Under the pieces are notes generated by a model. The model worked only from the letters and a program-made list of their open reading frames with translations, was not told the DNA's origin and searched no databases. Positions 9,701-18,791 of a stretch of DNA of 64,000 bases are shown here, piece after piece. Made by a program: the position numbers and the translations under genes. Positions within the stretch are counted from its first letter, which is position 1. The number at the start of each line of letters is the position of its first letter. The stretch comes from Schlegelella_A sp965246805 (GTDB taxonomy: Bacteria > Pseudomonadota > Gammaproteobacteria > Burkholderiales > Burkholderiaceae_C). Where the stretch lies: NCBI GenBank assembly GCA_965246805.1, contig CBDFFO010000006.1:818678-882677 (forward strand). The letters run 5' to 3'.

Positions 9701-9761
9701 GGCCTGCGGGCGCGGCGATTCACGCGCCGCGTCTCGCGCGGGTTTCGCTGCGCAGTGCGGC

Positions 9762-11267
9762 TCAGGTTTCGTTGCGCAGCGACGGGAACAGGATCACGTC
9801 GCGAATGCTCGCCGAGTCGGTGAGCAGCATGATGAGTCGGTCGATGCCGATGCCGCAGCCGCCGGTCGGTGGCATGCCGTACTCGAGTGCGCGTATGAAA
9901 TCGGCGTCGTAGTACATCGCTTCCTCGTCGCCCGCGTCCTTGTTGGCGGCTTGAGCCCGAAAGCGCGCGGCCTGGTCTTCGGCGTCGTTCAGTTCCGAGA
10001 AGCCGTTCGCCATCTCGCGGCCAGTGATGAAGAGCTCGAAGCGCTCTGTGATGCTCGGGTCGGCGTCGCTCGCGCGCGCGAGCGGCGAGACCTCGACGGG
10101 GTAGTCGACGATGTAGGTCGGCTGCCAGAGCTGCGATTCGACGACCGCTTCGAAGAGACCGAACTGCAGCTCGGCGAGCGTCCAGTGCGCGGCGGTCTTC
10201 TCGCCGGCCGCTTCGATGCGTTCGCGCAGCACCGCCACGTCAAGCGCTTGTGCGTCGCTCAGGTGGGCGTAACGAACCAGCGCTTCGCGCACCGTGAGGC
10301 GCGCGAAGGCGGCGCTCAGGTCGACCGGCTTGCCGCCGTAGCCGAGCGTGGCCGAGCCGGTCGCTTCGATCGCGGCATGGCGCAGCACGCGCTCGGTGTA
10401 GTCCATCAGGTCGTGGTGGTTCCAGTACGCGGCGTAGAACTCCAGCATCGTGAACTCGGGGTTGTGCCGCACCGAGACGCCTTCGTTGCGAAAGCTCCGG
10501 TTGATCTCGAAGACGCGCTCAAAGCCGCCGACGATCAAGCGTTTCAGATAGAGCTCGGGCGCGATGCGCAGGAACATCTGCTGATCGAGTGCGTTGTGGT
10601 GCGTGACGAAAGGCTTCGCGTTCGCGCCGCCGGGAATCGGGTGCAGCATCGGTGTCTCGACTTCCATGAAGCCGTGGCCGACCATGAACGCGCGGATTGA
10701 CGCGATGGCCGCGCTGCGCGCTGCAAAGCGCGCGCGCGCCGTTTCGTCGGTGATGAGGTCAACGTAGCGTTGCCGGTACTTCTGTTCCTGATCGGCCATG
10801 CCGTGGAACTTGTCTGGGAGCGGGCGCAGGCTCTTCGTGAGGAGGCGCAGGTCGGTCACCCGCACCGAGAGTTCGCCTTTGTGCGTCTTGAAGAGCGTGC
10901 CCACGGCCGCGACGATGTCGCCGAGGTCAAAGTGCTTGAACGCGTCGTAGGCCGCGTCGCCGAGCGCTTCGCGGGTCGCGAAGAGCTGGATCCGGCCGGT
11001 GGCGTCCTGCAGCGTGGCGAAGCTGGCTCTGCCCATGATGCGCTTCAACATCAGGCGGCCGGCGAGTGTCACCGACTTGGCTTGCGATTCGAGCGACTCG
11101 TTGTCGAGCGCGCCGAACTCGCGCGCGAGGTCGGCATTGCGATGCCCCGGATGAAAATCGTTTGGAAAGGCGACGCCGCGCGAACGAATGGCGGCGAGCT
11201 TGTCGCGGCGCTCGGCGACAAGTGCGTTGTCGTCGGCACGCGGCGGGGGCGGTGCGGAGGAGGTCAT
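9762..11267 (-). CDS. lysS: Lysyl-tRNA synthetase, class II
   Basis: A 501-residue class II synthetase. The N-terminal OB-fold anticodon-binding domain spans about residues 60-170 (GRLMLKRIMGRASFA). The catalytic domain shows motif 2 (SFRNEGVSVRHNPEFT) and motif 3 (GCGIGIDRL). It charges tRNA-Lys in the cytosol. The gene lies 31 bases after the WecA/MraY-like gene on the same strand and so sits at the distal end of the polysaccharide run. It may be read through from that operon, although an own promoter in the upstream coding region is equally possible. Confidence 0.97.
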   Translation of the reverse strand: MTSSAPPPPRADDNALVAERRDKLAAIRSRGVAFPNDFHPGHRNADLAREFGALDNESLESQAKSVTLAGRLMLKRIMGRASFATLQDATGRIQLFATREALGDAAYDAFKHFDLGDIVAAVGTLFKTHKGELSVRVTDLRLLTKSLRPLPDKFHGMADQEQKYRQRYVDLITDETARARFAARSAAIASIRAFMVGHGFMEVETPMLHPIPGGANAKPFVTHHNALDQQMFLRIAPELYLKRLIVGGFERVFEINRSFRNEGVSVRHNPEFTMLEFYAAYWNHHDLMDYTERVLRHAAIEATGSATLGYGGKPVDLSAAFARLTVREALVRYAHLSDAQALDVAVLRERIEAAGEKTAAHWTLAELQFGLFEAVVESQLWQPTYIVDYPVEVSPLARASDADPSITERFELFITGREMANGFSELNDAEDQAARFRAQAANKDAGDEEAMYYDADFIRALEYGMPPTGGCGIGIDRLIMLLTDSASIRDVILFPSLRNET

Positions 11268-11298
11268 GGCGGATTCGATGGCGGTCTGGGCGGTGGCC

Positions 11299-12441
11299 TC
11301 AGGCGCGTCGACGAAAGATGAGCCAGCGCGGCGTCCGGAACCGCACGATGCGCCAATAGAGGAAGACGTAAGAAAGCATGAACAGGACGACGAACACCGA
11401 GAGCACGGCGGTCTGATCCCACCACAGCACGGCGGGTATCACCGACATCAGGCACAAGAGCCAGAGGTACGGCGAGGTCATCGAGTTGCGCGCGGTCTTG
11501 CGGCGCTCGATCGGATCGGGGCTCCAGCGCATCAGGCGCTTGTAGATCAGCATGTGCAGGTGAACGCCGTCGGGCTGGCTCGGCGACGAGCCGCGCAGGA
11601 TCTTCTTGCGATAGATCGAAAACACCGTTTCGAAGATCGGGTACGCGCACATCAGCAGCGCGAACATCGGCGACACGCGTGGATTGCGATGCAGCAACAG
11701 CACCGCCAGCTCGGCCAGCCAGAAGCCGAGGAAGTACGCGCCGCCGTCGCCGAGGAAGATCAGGCCGGCGGGGAAGTTCCAGATGAAGAAGCCCAGCACC
11801 GCGCCGAGGCCGATCAACGCGGCGGTGACGATGAACGTGTCGTTGACCTGGAACCCGACATAGGCGATGGCCATCAACATCATCAACACGCACATCGACG
11901 CCAGGCCGTTGAAGCCGTCGATGATGTTGACGGCATTGGCCACGCCGGTGACGGAAAAGACCGTGAGCAGCGCGGCGACGGGTGCGTAGACGATCAGGTG
12001 GTCGATGCCGGGGATCGCGGTGCGCGTGATCACCGCGCCGAGCAACCAGACGCCGAGCGCTGCCGATATGGCCGTGAAGAGCAGACGGCGCCGCGGGGAC
12101 ACGCGCTTGGTCAGGTCTTCGGCCAGCCCGAAGCCGAAGGTCGGAACGCTGGCGGCAAGCAACAGCCAGAGGGCACGGGCATCGGCCCGCTGCTGATAGA
12201 GCACGAAAGTGACGCCCGCCAGCGCGGCGAAGAACACCGCGACGCCGCCGACCCGAGGCACAGGCGCGGAATGGAATTTCTGCGGCCCGGACAAGTCGTC
12301 GTCGGCCGAGCGGCTGCCGTGCAGACCGGCGGAGTGGACGACCAGCAGTGTCGCGATCAGCGACACCAGGAAACTGATGATGAACGGGAACATCGGCAGG
12401 GACAGAGTGGCGGCGCCGATTATCGGGTGCTGCCCTGCCAT
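11299..12441 (-). CDS. MraY/WecA-family polyprenyl-phosphate sugar-phosphate transferase
   Basis: A 380-residue polytopic membrane enzyme. It carries the family signatures VNIIDGFNGL (the NxxNxxDG motif), FLGDGGAYFLG and the cytoplasmic HLHML segment near residue 290. Such enzymes move HexNAc-1-phosphate or a related sugar phosphate onto undecaprenyl phosphate and start glycan assembly at the inner membrane. Here it is the likely initiating transferase for the surface glycan encoded upstream. It starts 12 bases after the GT4 stop, with GGGAAG just before the ATG. An alternative ATG at 12393 would remove 16 residues. Donor specificity is unknown. Confidence 0.9.
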   Translation of the reverse strand: MAGQHPIIGAATLSLPMFPFIISFLVSLIATLLVVHSAGLHGSRSADDDLSGPQKFHSAPVPRVGGVAVFFAALAGVTFVLYQQRADARALWLLLAASVPTFGFGLAEDLTKRVSPRRRLLFTAISAALGVWLLGAVITRTAIPGIDHLIVYAPVAALLTVFSVTGVANAVNIIDGFNGLASMCVLMMLMAIAYVGFQVNDTFIVTAALIGLGAVLGFFIWNFPAGLIFLGDGGAYFLGFWLAELAVLLLHRNPRVSPMFALLMCAYPIFETVFSIYRKKILRGSSPSQPDGVHLHMLIYKRLMRWSPDPIERRKTARNSMTSPYLWLLCLMSVIPAVLWWDQTAVLSVFVVLFMLSYVFLYWRIVRFRTPRWLIFRRRA

Positions 12442-12453
12442 GTCTTCCCGGTC

Positions 12454-13656
12454 TCATATCGAGTGTGGTGGCGATGCCGTCTTCGCGGTCGCCCAGGCGC
12501 TGCCTCGCGCGTCTGCGGGCAACAGCGCGCGATACACATCGAGCACCGCCGCCGCCATCCGGTCGGCGGTCAGCGACTCGTCGAAACGGCGCCGGCCGGC
12601 ATCGCCCATGCGGCGGGCGAGCGGGGCGTCGTCGAGCAACTGGCGGATCGCGCGGCCGAGCGCCGCCCCGTCGCGCACCGGCACGTTGAGACCGGTCACG
12701 CCGTGCTGGTTCACCCACTGCACACCCGAGCCGGGAATCTCGGTCGCGACGATGGGGCGCGCAGCGAGCATCGCTTCGAGCAGCACGACGCCGTAGGCTT
12801 CCGAGCGCACGATCGAGGGCAGGCAGAACAATTCGGCCACTGCGAAGAGGTTGGGCAGGTCCTGGCTCTCCACGCGGCCGATGAAGACGATGCGGTCGTC
12901 GACACCTCTGGCGCGCGCGGTGGCGCGGTAGTGCTCGAGCAGGCCACCGCTGCCACCGACCACGATCACCGCGTCGTCCGGCATCGAGGCCGCGGCCTCG
13001 ATGAGGAAGTCGAAGCCTTTGTAGTACGTCATGCGGCCGAGCGAGAAGACGATGCGCCGCCCGCCGAAGCGAGCGCGGATCGCAGCCATGCCGGCCACGT
13101 CGGCACCCGGGTTCGGCTCCGAGATACCGATCGGCACGACCCTCACCTTGTTCGTGAACGGTTGCAGCCAGGGCGAGCTCTCGGCGTAGGGCGCGGTGGT
13201 GGCGATGATCGCATCGGCGCGCCGCAGCAGCCACGACTGCAGCGGCTCGTAGAGCTTCAACGCGCGGCGCTGATTCACGATGTCGCTGTGCCAGTGCACC
13301 ACCACGGCGGCGCGTGGACGCGCACACAGCAAGGCGATCGCCGCCATCGGGTCGGGCATGTGCACGTGCACGATGTCGTAGCGATCGGCGATGCGTCGCG
13401 TCTCGAGCACGAGCGCGGGCGAGATGGCGGTCGAGAGCGCCATGCCGAACGAGCCCGCGCGCGTGACCGAGTAACCCGGCGCCGCCAGTTCGCGCACGGT
13501 GTGCCGGCCCCGGTCGGCGCAGAGCACGTCGGTTCGCTGGCCGAGGCGATTCAAGCCTTCGCTCAATTCGAACATCACGGTCTCGATGCCGCCGGCCAGC
13601 GGCGGATAGAACTTGCCGAGCTGCAGGACGTTGAGGGGTGGCCATGGGTCGTGCAT
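12454..13656 (-). CDS. GT4-family glycosyltransferase
   Basis: A 400-residue GT-B fold retaining transferase. The N-terminal domain has a glycine-rich LAGGIETVMFEL loop. The C-terminal nucleotide-sugar domain has SLGRMTYYKGFDFLIEA and the E-x7-E region SEAYGVVLLEAM. It most resembles mannosyl- or N-acetylhexosaminyl-transferases of lipopolysaccharide or EPS clusters. It should add one sugar to the polyprenyl-linked intermediate on the cytoplasmic face. It starts 7 bases after the polymerase-like gene stop and is followed by the initiating transferase. The exact donor cannot be stated. Confidence 0.92.
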   Translation of the reverse strand: MHDPWPPLNVLQLGKFYPPLAGGIETVMFELSEGLNRLGQRTDVLCADRGRHTVRELAAPGYSVTRAGSFGMALSTAISPALVLETRRIADRYDIVHVHMPDPMAAIALLCARPRAAVVVHWHSDIVNQRRALKLYEPLQSWLLRRADAIIATTAPYAESSPWLQPFTNKVRVVPIGISEPNPGADVAGMAAIRARFGGRRIVFSLGRMTYYKGFDFLIEAAASMPDDAVIVVGGSGGLLEHYRATARARGVDDRIVFIGRVESQDLPNLFAVAELFCLPSIVRSEAYGVVLLEAMLAARPIVATEIPGSGVQWVNQHGVTGLNVPVRDGAALGRAIRQLLDDAPLARRMGDAGRRRFDESLTADRMAAAVLDVYRALLPADARGSAWATAKTASPPHSI

Positions 13657-13663
13657 GGCAGCG

Positions 13664-14896
13664 TCACGGGCCGACGTACGCCGCCAGAAAATAGCCCGGC
13701 ACCGCAGAGATAGCGTCGTATTGGGTCCAGAGGGCGTGGTCGATCCCGGTGGGCGCGAGCGCGAGCGACGCCACCCGCGCCACGGAGCCGAAGGCGACCA
13801 CCGCGAGCGCCATCGGCCGCGACACGCTAAGCGCGCCGCGCATCAGGAAAAGGCCCCCGAGCAGCGATGCGAACGGCAGCAGCAGGCGGGTGGCGGCCAG
13901 CGGCAGTGCCGTGAGCGCTGCGCCGACCAGCGCGAAGCCGAGCAACATCTCGGCGCTCGCCTTCCATGCCCTCGGCGCGCGCTTCGAAAAGAGGACCGGC
14001 ACCGCGGCGAGCAGCAGGATCGCGATCGACGTTCCATCGGACGAGACCGACGGGGTGTCGTCGGTCAGCAGCGAGTAGTAGGCGAGCTTGTCGAAGACCG
14101 CGATCTCGGCCGGCACCGCCCACTGGATCACGAGGTCGAGGAGCACCGTCTCGAAGACCACCGCACCGAGCAGCGCGATGGCGATCGCGACGCGACCGTA
14201 CCGTCGAAAGGCGACGGCGAACAGGAAGAGCACCGGCGCGGTCAGGTGACTCACCGTCGCGAGCAAGACCCAAAACGCGACCCGCGAGCGCGTGCGCGAG
14301 AGCCAGATCGCGTGCAGCAGGAAACAGCTCGAGAGCGTCTGTCGGCTCAGCTGGGTGACGTAGAAGAACGAGAACAGCAGTGCGAGGCCGAGCAACGCGA
14401 TCGGCTTGCCGTCGTCGAGCGCCATCTCGTCGGCGACGCGGATCGCGGTGAGCAGGAAAAACGATGCAACGACGGCGCCTTGGGTATAGGCGAGTCCGGC
14501 GATGCTCAAGTGGCAACCGCCGAGCGAACGCAGCGCTTCGTAGAACATCGGTAAGCCGATCTCGAGGCCGAAGGTGTAACCATCGTCGCCGAGCGGGCTC
14601 TGCTGACAGATGCCGGTGAAGCTGTCGAAATAGGTCGGAAAGTCGGCCGAGCCGCTGACCAAATCGCGCGATGCGAAGATCACCGCGCCGGCGTGCGCGA
14701 ACGCGATCCAGCTCAGGGTGCGCAGCGCCGAGGGTTGCGGGTTGGCGTAGATCGCGAGCAGCGCGATCGCGTAGGCAGCGAGCGGCGAGACCAGCGACAC
14801 CGCGAAAGCGAGCAACGGCAAGGTCGCGGCGAGCCGTGCCAGCAGCGGGTCTGCAGGCGGTGCGCCGGCTCGTGGCGAAGCGATGGCGAGCGTCAT
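13664..14896 (-). CDS. EpsG-family (Wzy-like) polysaccharide polymerase
   Basis: A 410-residue protein with about ten to twelve hydrophobic segments and few soluble regions. The pattern of short loops and a larger periplasmic loop around residues 85-130 (containing DFPTYFDSFTG) is that of the EpsG family, thought to polymerise repeat units in EPS systems. In this cluster it is the only candidate for the Wzy role. The start is the ATG at 14896, which overlaps the upstream GT2 stop (ATGA). A longer in-frame extension upstream is a shadow of that gene. Function is inferred from topology and context. Confidence 0.8.
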   Translation of the reverse strand: MTLAIASPRAGAPPADPLLARLAATLPLLAFAVSLVSPLAAYAIALLAIYANPQPSALRTLSWIAFAHAGAVIFASRDLVSGSADFPTYFDSFTGICQQSPLGDDGYTFGLEIGLPMFYEALRSLGGCHLSIAGLAYTQGAVVASFFLLTAIRVADEMALDDGKPIALLGLALLFSFFYVTQLSRQTLSSCFLLHAIWLSRTRSRVAFWVLLATVSHLTAPVLFLFAVAFRRYGRVAIAIALLGAVVFETVLLDLVIQWAVPAEIAVFDKLAYYSLLTDDTPSVSSDGTSIAILLLAAVPVLFSKRAPRAWKASAEMLLGFALVGAALTALPLAATRLLLPFASLLGGLFLMRGALSVSRPMALAVVAFGSVARVASLALAPTGIDHALWTQYDAISAVPGYFLAAYVGP

Positions 14897-15684
14897 GACC
14901 CGAGGCGCCGCAGTGCAGCACGAGCGAGTCGCCATGGCACATAACCACAGAGCAGCAAGGCGATGCGAGAGAAGCCTTTGCGATGTCGCCGCAGTGCAGC
15001 CAGTTCTTCGAGCGAACTCTTCCAGGGGCGCACCGACGACACGCCGGCGCCAGCGAAGCCGACCAGGTCGCGATCGACCCAATGCGTGGGCGTGTCGGCC
15101 GGCAGGCGCAGCATCCATTCGAAATCCATCCGGATCCGGAACGCCTCGCTGTAGAGACCGTGCGCGGCGAACAGCGAGGCGGCGAAGAACGAGGCCTGGT
15201 GCGACACCAGTTCAAGGTTGCGCGCTGCGAAGCTACGGTCGCGCGGGATGCGCAGGCCGACGTGCTCGTCGCGGGCGCGGCCCGTCACCACGAGGCGGGG
15301 CGGCACCAGTTCGGCGGCGATCGACTGCAGCACGGCGGCATCGATGAAGACATCGCCACCGTTCAAGAAGTTGATCCACGCGCCTTGAGCGGCGCGGATG
15401 GCTTCGTTGAACGCGTTCGAGATGCCGCTCGTGGACTGCTCGAAGTGAATGCCATGCGGCAGGCCATCGAGGTTCACCGCGGACGTGGAGGTCCCTTTCG
15501 TGACGACCACGACCTCGATGTCTCGAAACGACTGCGACCGAATCGATGCCAGCGTGGCGGCCAGCCCGGGCGCATCGTCACGCGAGATCACGATGACCGA
15601 GATCAGCGGGCGGGCGGCGATCGGCGGGGGCGCTTCGGCCGCGATGGGCTCACCGGTGGGCGCTGCAGGCGTGGACATCGGCAT
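14893..15684 (-). CDS. GT2-family glycosyltransferase
   Basis: About 263 residues with a GT-A fold. It begins with LISVIVISRDDAPGLAATLAS, carries an SNAFNEAIRAAQG helix, and has NGGDVF in the place of the metal-binding DxD. An RMDFEWMLRL block holds the catalytic-base aspartate region typical of GT2 proteins in glycan clusters. The start is uncertain: the ATG at 15684 is used, while a TTG at 15699, three bases after the upstream stop, would add five residues. It belongs to the minus-strand surface-glycan run. Confidence 0.85.
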   Translation of the reverse strand: MPMSTPAAPTGEPIAAEAPPPIAARPLISVIVISRDDAPGLAATLASIRSQSFRDIEVVVVTKGTSTSAVNLDGLPHGIHFEQSTSGISNAFNEAIRAAQGAWINFLNGGDVFIDAAVLQSIAAELVPPRLVVTGRARDEHVGLRIPRDRSFAARNLELVSHQASFFAASLFAAHGLYSEAFRIRMDFEWMLRLPADTPTHWVDRDLVGFAGAGVSSVRPWKSSLEELAALRRHRKGFSRIALLLCGYVPWRLARAALRRLGS

Positions 15685-15702
15685 CGATGGGAGCGTCAAG
15701 GC

Positions 15703-16644
15703 TTACCCGAGCCGGACCACGTCGGGCCGCCGCCAGCGCAGCCATGCCTGACGGCCCCGCAACGCCAAGGCCCGTGCGCGGACTTTCCACGGGCCCGAGC
15801 GCGTCTGCGCCACCGGCTCGTGACCGACGCCGCGCAGCAACGCGAACGCGGTTCTCAATTCGTCGAGATAAGGTTTGTAGATGACCTCGATCGTCGACAT
15901 CGGAAGGTCGTAGTGGTCAGTCAGCATGATGCGGTCGCGACACATCGTGCGCAGGCCGTGAAAGTGATAGGCCAGCGCGCTCGATGGCGGGAAGCGCTTG
16001 GCGTTCCAGGGCGCGAGGATCGCATCGAGCCGGCTCGCCACGTGCACCCGATCGGCGAACAGCGTGGGCCACACGTCGAGGTATTTCTGATCGCCGAACC
16101 GGCCCGGCTCGGCGCGCGCGAAACACCACTCGATGCACTTCGCCGCCCACCACGCTCGCACGATTTCGCCACCGTCGCGTCGGAAGGTCACGAACTGCAC
16201 GCAGTACTGTCCGGTGCGGTGCGACTGGTCGTATTCCGGTGCATATGCGTGGTCGGTGATCAACACGCTCTTGCCGCTTTGCGCGAGCTCGTCGTGCAGC
16301 GCTTGCGGCGAGGCGCGGAACCACAGGTCGGCGTCGACGTAGGTGACGGCGTCGACCGACGGATCGGCGTCGAACACGAAGCGCGGCGCGAAAGGCGTGA
16401 GCGTCCAGCAGTACTCGGCTCGCGATCGGCCGGGCTTCACGCCGTTCAGTTCAGCGGTCTCCACCTTCGCGAGTTCGAGCAGCCGCACGTTTGGCAAGGC
16501 CAGGCTGCTCAACACCGAATGGGCGGCGCCGTCGAGGCAGAGGATCCACAGCGTGTGCGCGCCGCCGTGACGCTCTAGCGAGCGCTGAAGGGCGAGGCCT
16601 TGGGGCAGGAATCCGGCGTCGAACAGCGTGACGTAATGCGTCAT
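15703..16644 (-). CDS. Putative nucleotide-sugar glycosyltransferase (GT8-like)
   Basis: A 313-residue protein opening with HYVTLFDAGFLPQGLAL and carrying a DxD motif in VTYVDADLWF, as in GT8-like transferases that use UDP- or GDP-sugars. A conserved HFHGLR segment lies near residue 230. The last 50 residues are basic and may associate with the membrane. The start is the ATG overlapping the upstream aminotransferase stop (ATGA). A much longer in-frame extension upstream is an antisense-like shadow. The sugar transferred is unknown. Confidence 0.8.
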   Translation of the reverse strand: MTHYVTLFDAGFLPQGLALQRSLERHGGAHTLWILCLDGAAHSVLSSLALPNVRLLELAKVETAELNGVKPGRSRAEYCWTLTPFAPRFVFDADPSVDAVTYVDADLWFRASPQALHDELAQSGKSVLITDHAYAPEYDQSHRTGQYCVQFVTFRRDGGEIVRAWWAAKCIEWCFARAEPGRFGDQKYLDVWPTLFADRVHVASRLDAILAPWNAKRFPPSSALAYHFHGLRTMCRDRIMLTDHYDLPMSTIEVIYKPYLDELRTAFALLRGVGHEPVAQTRSGPWKVRARALALRGRQAWLRWRRPDVVRLG

Positions 16645-17747
16645 CGATGTCCAGCGAATGAATTGACCGCAGCGATCACCTGATCGACCTGCGCGCCGTC
16701 CATTTGCGGATGGCATGGCAGCGACAGGCAGGTGTCGGCGTGCGCCTGCGACGCGCGCAGGCCTTCGGGGTCGCGACGGATGTCGTGGAACGGAATCTGG
16801 TCCTGGATCGTCACGGGATAGTGGATCAGCGCCTGCACGCCGTTCGACTTGAGGTGCGCCTGCAGCGCGAGGCGGTCTGGCGTTCGGACGACGAAGAGGT
16901 GGTGCACGTGCGCTTGCGGCGATTCGGGCGCCGCGAGCAGCTCGACCGCAGGGTGGCCGATGCCTTTCGCATAAGCCTCGGCCACGGCACGGCGCGCGGC
17001 GGTGAAGCGCTCCAGCCAATGCAGCCGCTCGCTCAGGATCGCGGCCTGCAATTCGTCGAGGCGGCTGTTCATGCCGAGTTCGGGGTGCCGGTAGCGCTCG
17101 CTTTGCCCGTAGTTGCGCAATCGTGCGATGCGCTCGGCCAGCCCGCTGTCGTTGGTGACGACAGCGCCGCCGTCACCGAGCGCACCGAGGTTCTTCGTTG
17201 GGTAGAAACTCCACGCGCCAGCGACGCCGAACGAACCCGCTGCGCGGCCCTGCCAACGCGCAAGGTGGGACTGCGCGCAGTCTTCGATCAACGCGATGCC
17301 CGTCGACCGGCAGAGGTCGAGCCACGCATCCATCGCGCGCACCTGGCCATAGAGATGCACCAGCAAGACCGCGCGCGTGCGCGGCGTGATGCAGCGGCGC
17401 GCGCTCTCGTGCGACAGCAGCGCGCTCGTCGGGTCGATGTCGGCCAGCACCGGCACCGCGCCCGCCCGCGTGATCGCGAGCACGGTCGCGAACGCGGTCA
17501 TCGGTGTCGTGACGACCTCGTCACCCGGCCCGATGTCGAGCCCGCGCAGGATGAGCTCGATTGCATCCATGCCGTTGCCGACGCCGATGCAGCCATGCGT
17601 GTCGCAGGTCTCGGCCCAGCGGCGCTCGAACGCTTCGCACTCGGGCCCGAGGACGTACCAGCCGGAAGCCATCACGCGGGCAGTGGCGGCGAGCAGCGCG
17701 TCGCGCAATTCGGCCGGCTCGGCCTTGAAGTCGTTCATCAGAATCAT
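16641..17747 (-). CDS. DegT/DnrJ/EryC1-family sugar aminotransferase
   Basis: A 368-residue PLP enzyme. The internal-aldimine lysine is K185 in SFYPTKNLGALGDGG, and the cofactor aspartate is about D156 in LIEDCAQSH. The N-terminal ASGWYVLGPECEAFE block resembles FdtB/DesV-type C-3 aminotransferases of dTDP-keto-6-deoxysugars more than the C-4 enzymes, which is a weak inference. It overlaps the epimerase-like gene on one side and the GT8-like gene on the other (both ATGA). With the adjacent SDR it probably makes one amino sugar for the glycan. No FdtA-type ketoisomerase is present nearby. Confidence 0.88.
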   Translation of the reverse strand: MILMNDFKAEPAELRDALLAATARVMASGWYVLGPECEAFERRWAETCDTHGCIGVGNGMDAIELILRGLDIGPGDEVVTTPMTAFATVLAITRAGAVPVLADIDPTSALLSHESARRCITPRTRAVLLVHLYGQVRAMDAWLDLCRSTGIALIEDCAQSHLARWQGRAAGSFGVAGAWSFYPTKNLGALGDGGAVVTNDSGLAERIARLRNYGQSERYRHPELGMNSRLDELQAAILSERLHWLERFTAARRAVAEAYAKGIGHPAVELLAAPESPQAHVHHLFVVRTPDRLALQAHLKSNGVQALIHYPVTIQDQIPFHDIRRDPEGLRASQAHADTCLSLPCHPQMDGAQVDQVIAAVNSFAGHR

Positions 17748-18754
17748 CGTGGTTCCGCCGGATCGAGGTAGCGCGGCATCAGGCTCCGGTAGTAGTCGAC
17801 GCTGCGCGCCAGGCCTTCGTTCAAGGGCACCTGCGGGGCCCAACCGAGCTCGCCGTTAATGAGAGAGAAGTCGCTGTAGTAGTCGCCGATGTCGATCGCC
17901 TTGCGAGCGGCCGGGAACGGCACGATCTCGAACGTTGAACCGGCTTGCAGGTCGAGCATCAACGTCGCGAGCTGCTTCAGGTTCACGACCTCTTCGCTGC
18001 CGAGGTTGTAGACCTTGCCGATCGCGACGTCTTCGCTGCCGGCGAGCAGCAACGCCTCGACGCAGTCGTCGACGTAGTTGAAATCGCGCAACTGCAGGCC
18101 GTCGCCGAACACCTGGATCGGCTTGCCGTCGAGCAATTGCCGGATCCAGATGCCGAGGAAGGTCTGGCGCGCGTCTTTCACGCGCATGCCGGGACCATAG
18201 GTGTTGGTGAGGCGCAGCACGCTCGCGTCGATGCCGTACACCTTGCTGTAGAGCAGGTGATACCACTCGCCGGCCAGCTTGTTGATCCCGTTCACGTCGA
18301 CAGGCCGGATCGGGTGCTTCTCGTCGACGGGCAGGTAATCGGGCTTGCCGTAGAGCTGCCGCGTGCTCGCGAAGACGATGCGGATCTTCGGCGCGACGGC
18401 GCGGCAGGCCTCGAGGATCGAGAGCTGCGCGGCCGCGTTGATGGCCAGATCGGTGTGCGGGTCGGTCATCGAGTCCATGTGGCTCGTCTGGCCCGCCAGG
18501 TTGAAGAGGTGGTGCTGATCGCGCAACAGGTATTCGATCGCGAACCGGTCGCGCACGTCGCACACGTTCACGGTCACCCGCTCGCGAATGTCGGCGATGT
18601 TCTGGATGTTGCCGCCATAGGTCGGAATGAGGCTGTCGGCCAGCGTGACGTGCGCACCGAGCCCGACCAGTCGGCGCGCGAGGTTCGAGCCGATGAAGCC
18701 GAGGCCGCCGGTGATGAGGATGCGCTTGCCGAGGTATGTGCTCATGGAGTCCAT
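17744..18754 (-). CDS. NAD-dependent epimerase/dehydratase-like protein lacking the catalytic Tyr
   Basis: A 336-residue extended SDR. The cofactor motif GGLGFIG is at residues 16-22 and the S/T catalytic region is ASTRQLYG near 129-136. The YxxxK position reads N155-G-I-N-K159, so the usual catalytic tyrosine is asparagine while the lysine is kept; the codon is a clean AAC at 18290-18292. The rest aligns well with NDP-sugar epimerases and decarboxylases, including RDFNYVDDCVEALLLA. It may use another acid/base or catalyse a different step. ATGs at 18754 and 18745 are both possible starts. It overlaps the aminotransferase gene. Confidence 0.85.
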   Translation of the reverse strand: MDSMSTYLGKRILITGGLGFIGSNLARRLVGLGAHVTLADSLIPTYGGNIQNIADIRERVTVNVCDVRDRFAIEYLLRDQHHLFNLAGQTSHMDSMTDPHTDLAINAAAQLSILEACRAVAPKIRIVFASTRQLYGKPDYLPVDEKHPIRPVDVNGINKLAGEWYHLLYSKVYGIDASVLRLTNTYGPGMRVKDARQTFLGIWIRQLLDGKPIQVFGDGLQLRDFNYVDDCVEALLLAGSEDVAIGKVYNLGSEEVVNLKQLATLMLDLQAGSTFEIVPFPAARKAIDIGDYYSDFSLINGELGWAPQVPLNEGLARSVDYYRSLMPRYLDPAEPR

Positions 18755-18791
18755 CGATTCGCGCGCTGCGCCGCTTGATTCTGATGCGCCC

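Noticed and set aside
9701..9761. A GC-rich dyad (CGCGGCG, CGCCGCG) between the hydratase and lysS as a bidirectional terminator
   Set aside because: The stem is only seven bases, there is no T-run, and such dyads are frequent by chance at this base composition.
11188..13713. Very long open frames on the strand opposite and in other frames of the GT4 and WecA/MraY-like genes (up to about 840 codons)
   Set aside because: They are rich in Arg, His, Ala and Gln with no family features, as expected for shadows in GC-rich DNA, and they lie over genes with clear motifs.
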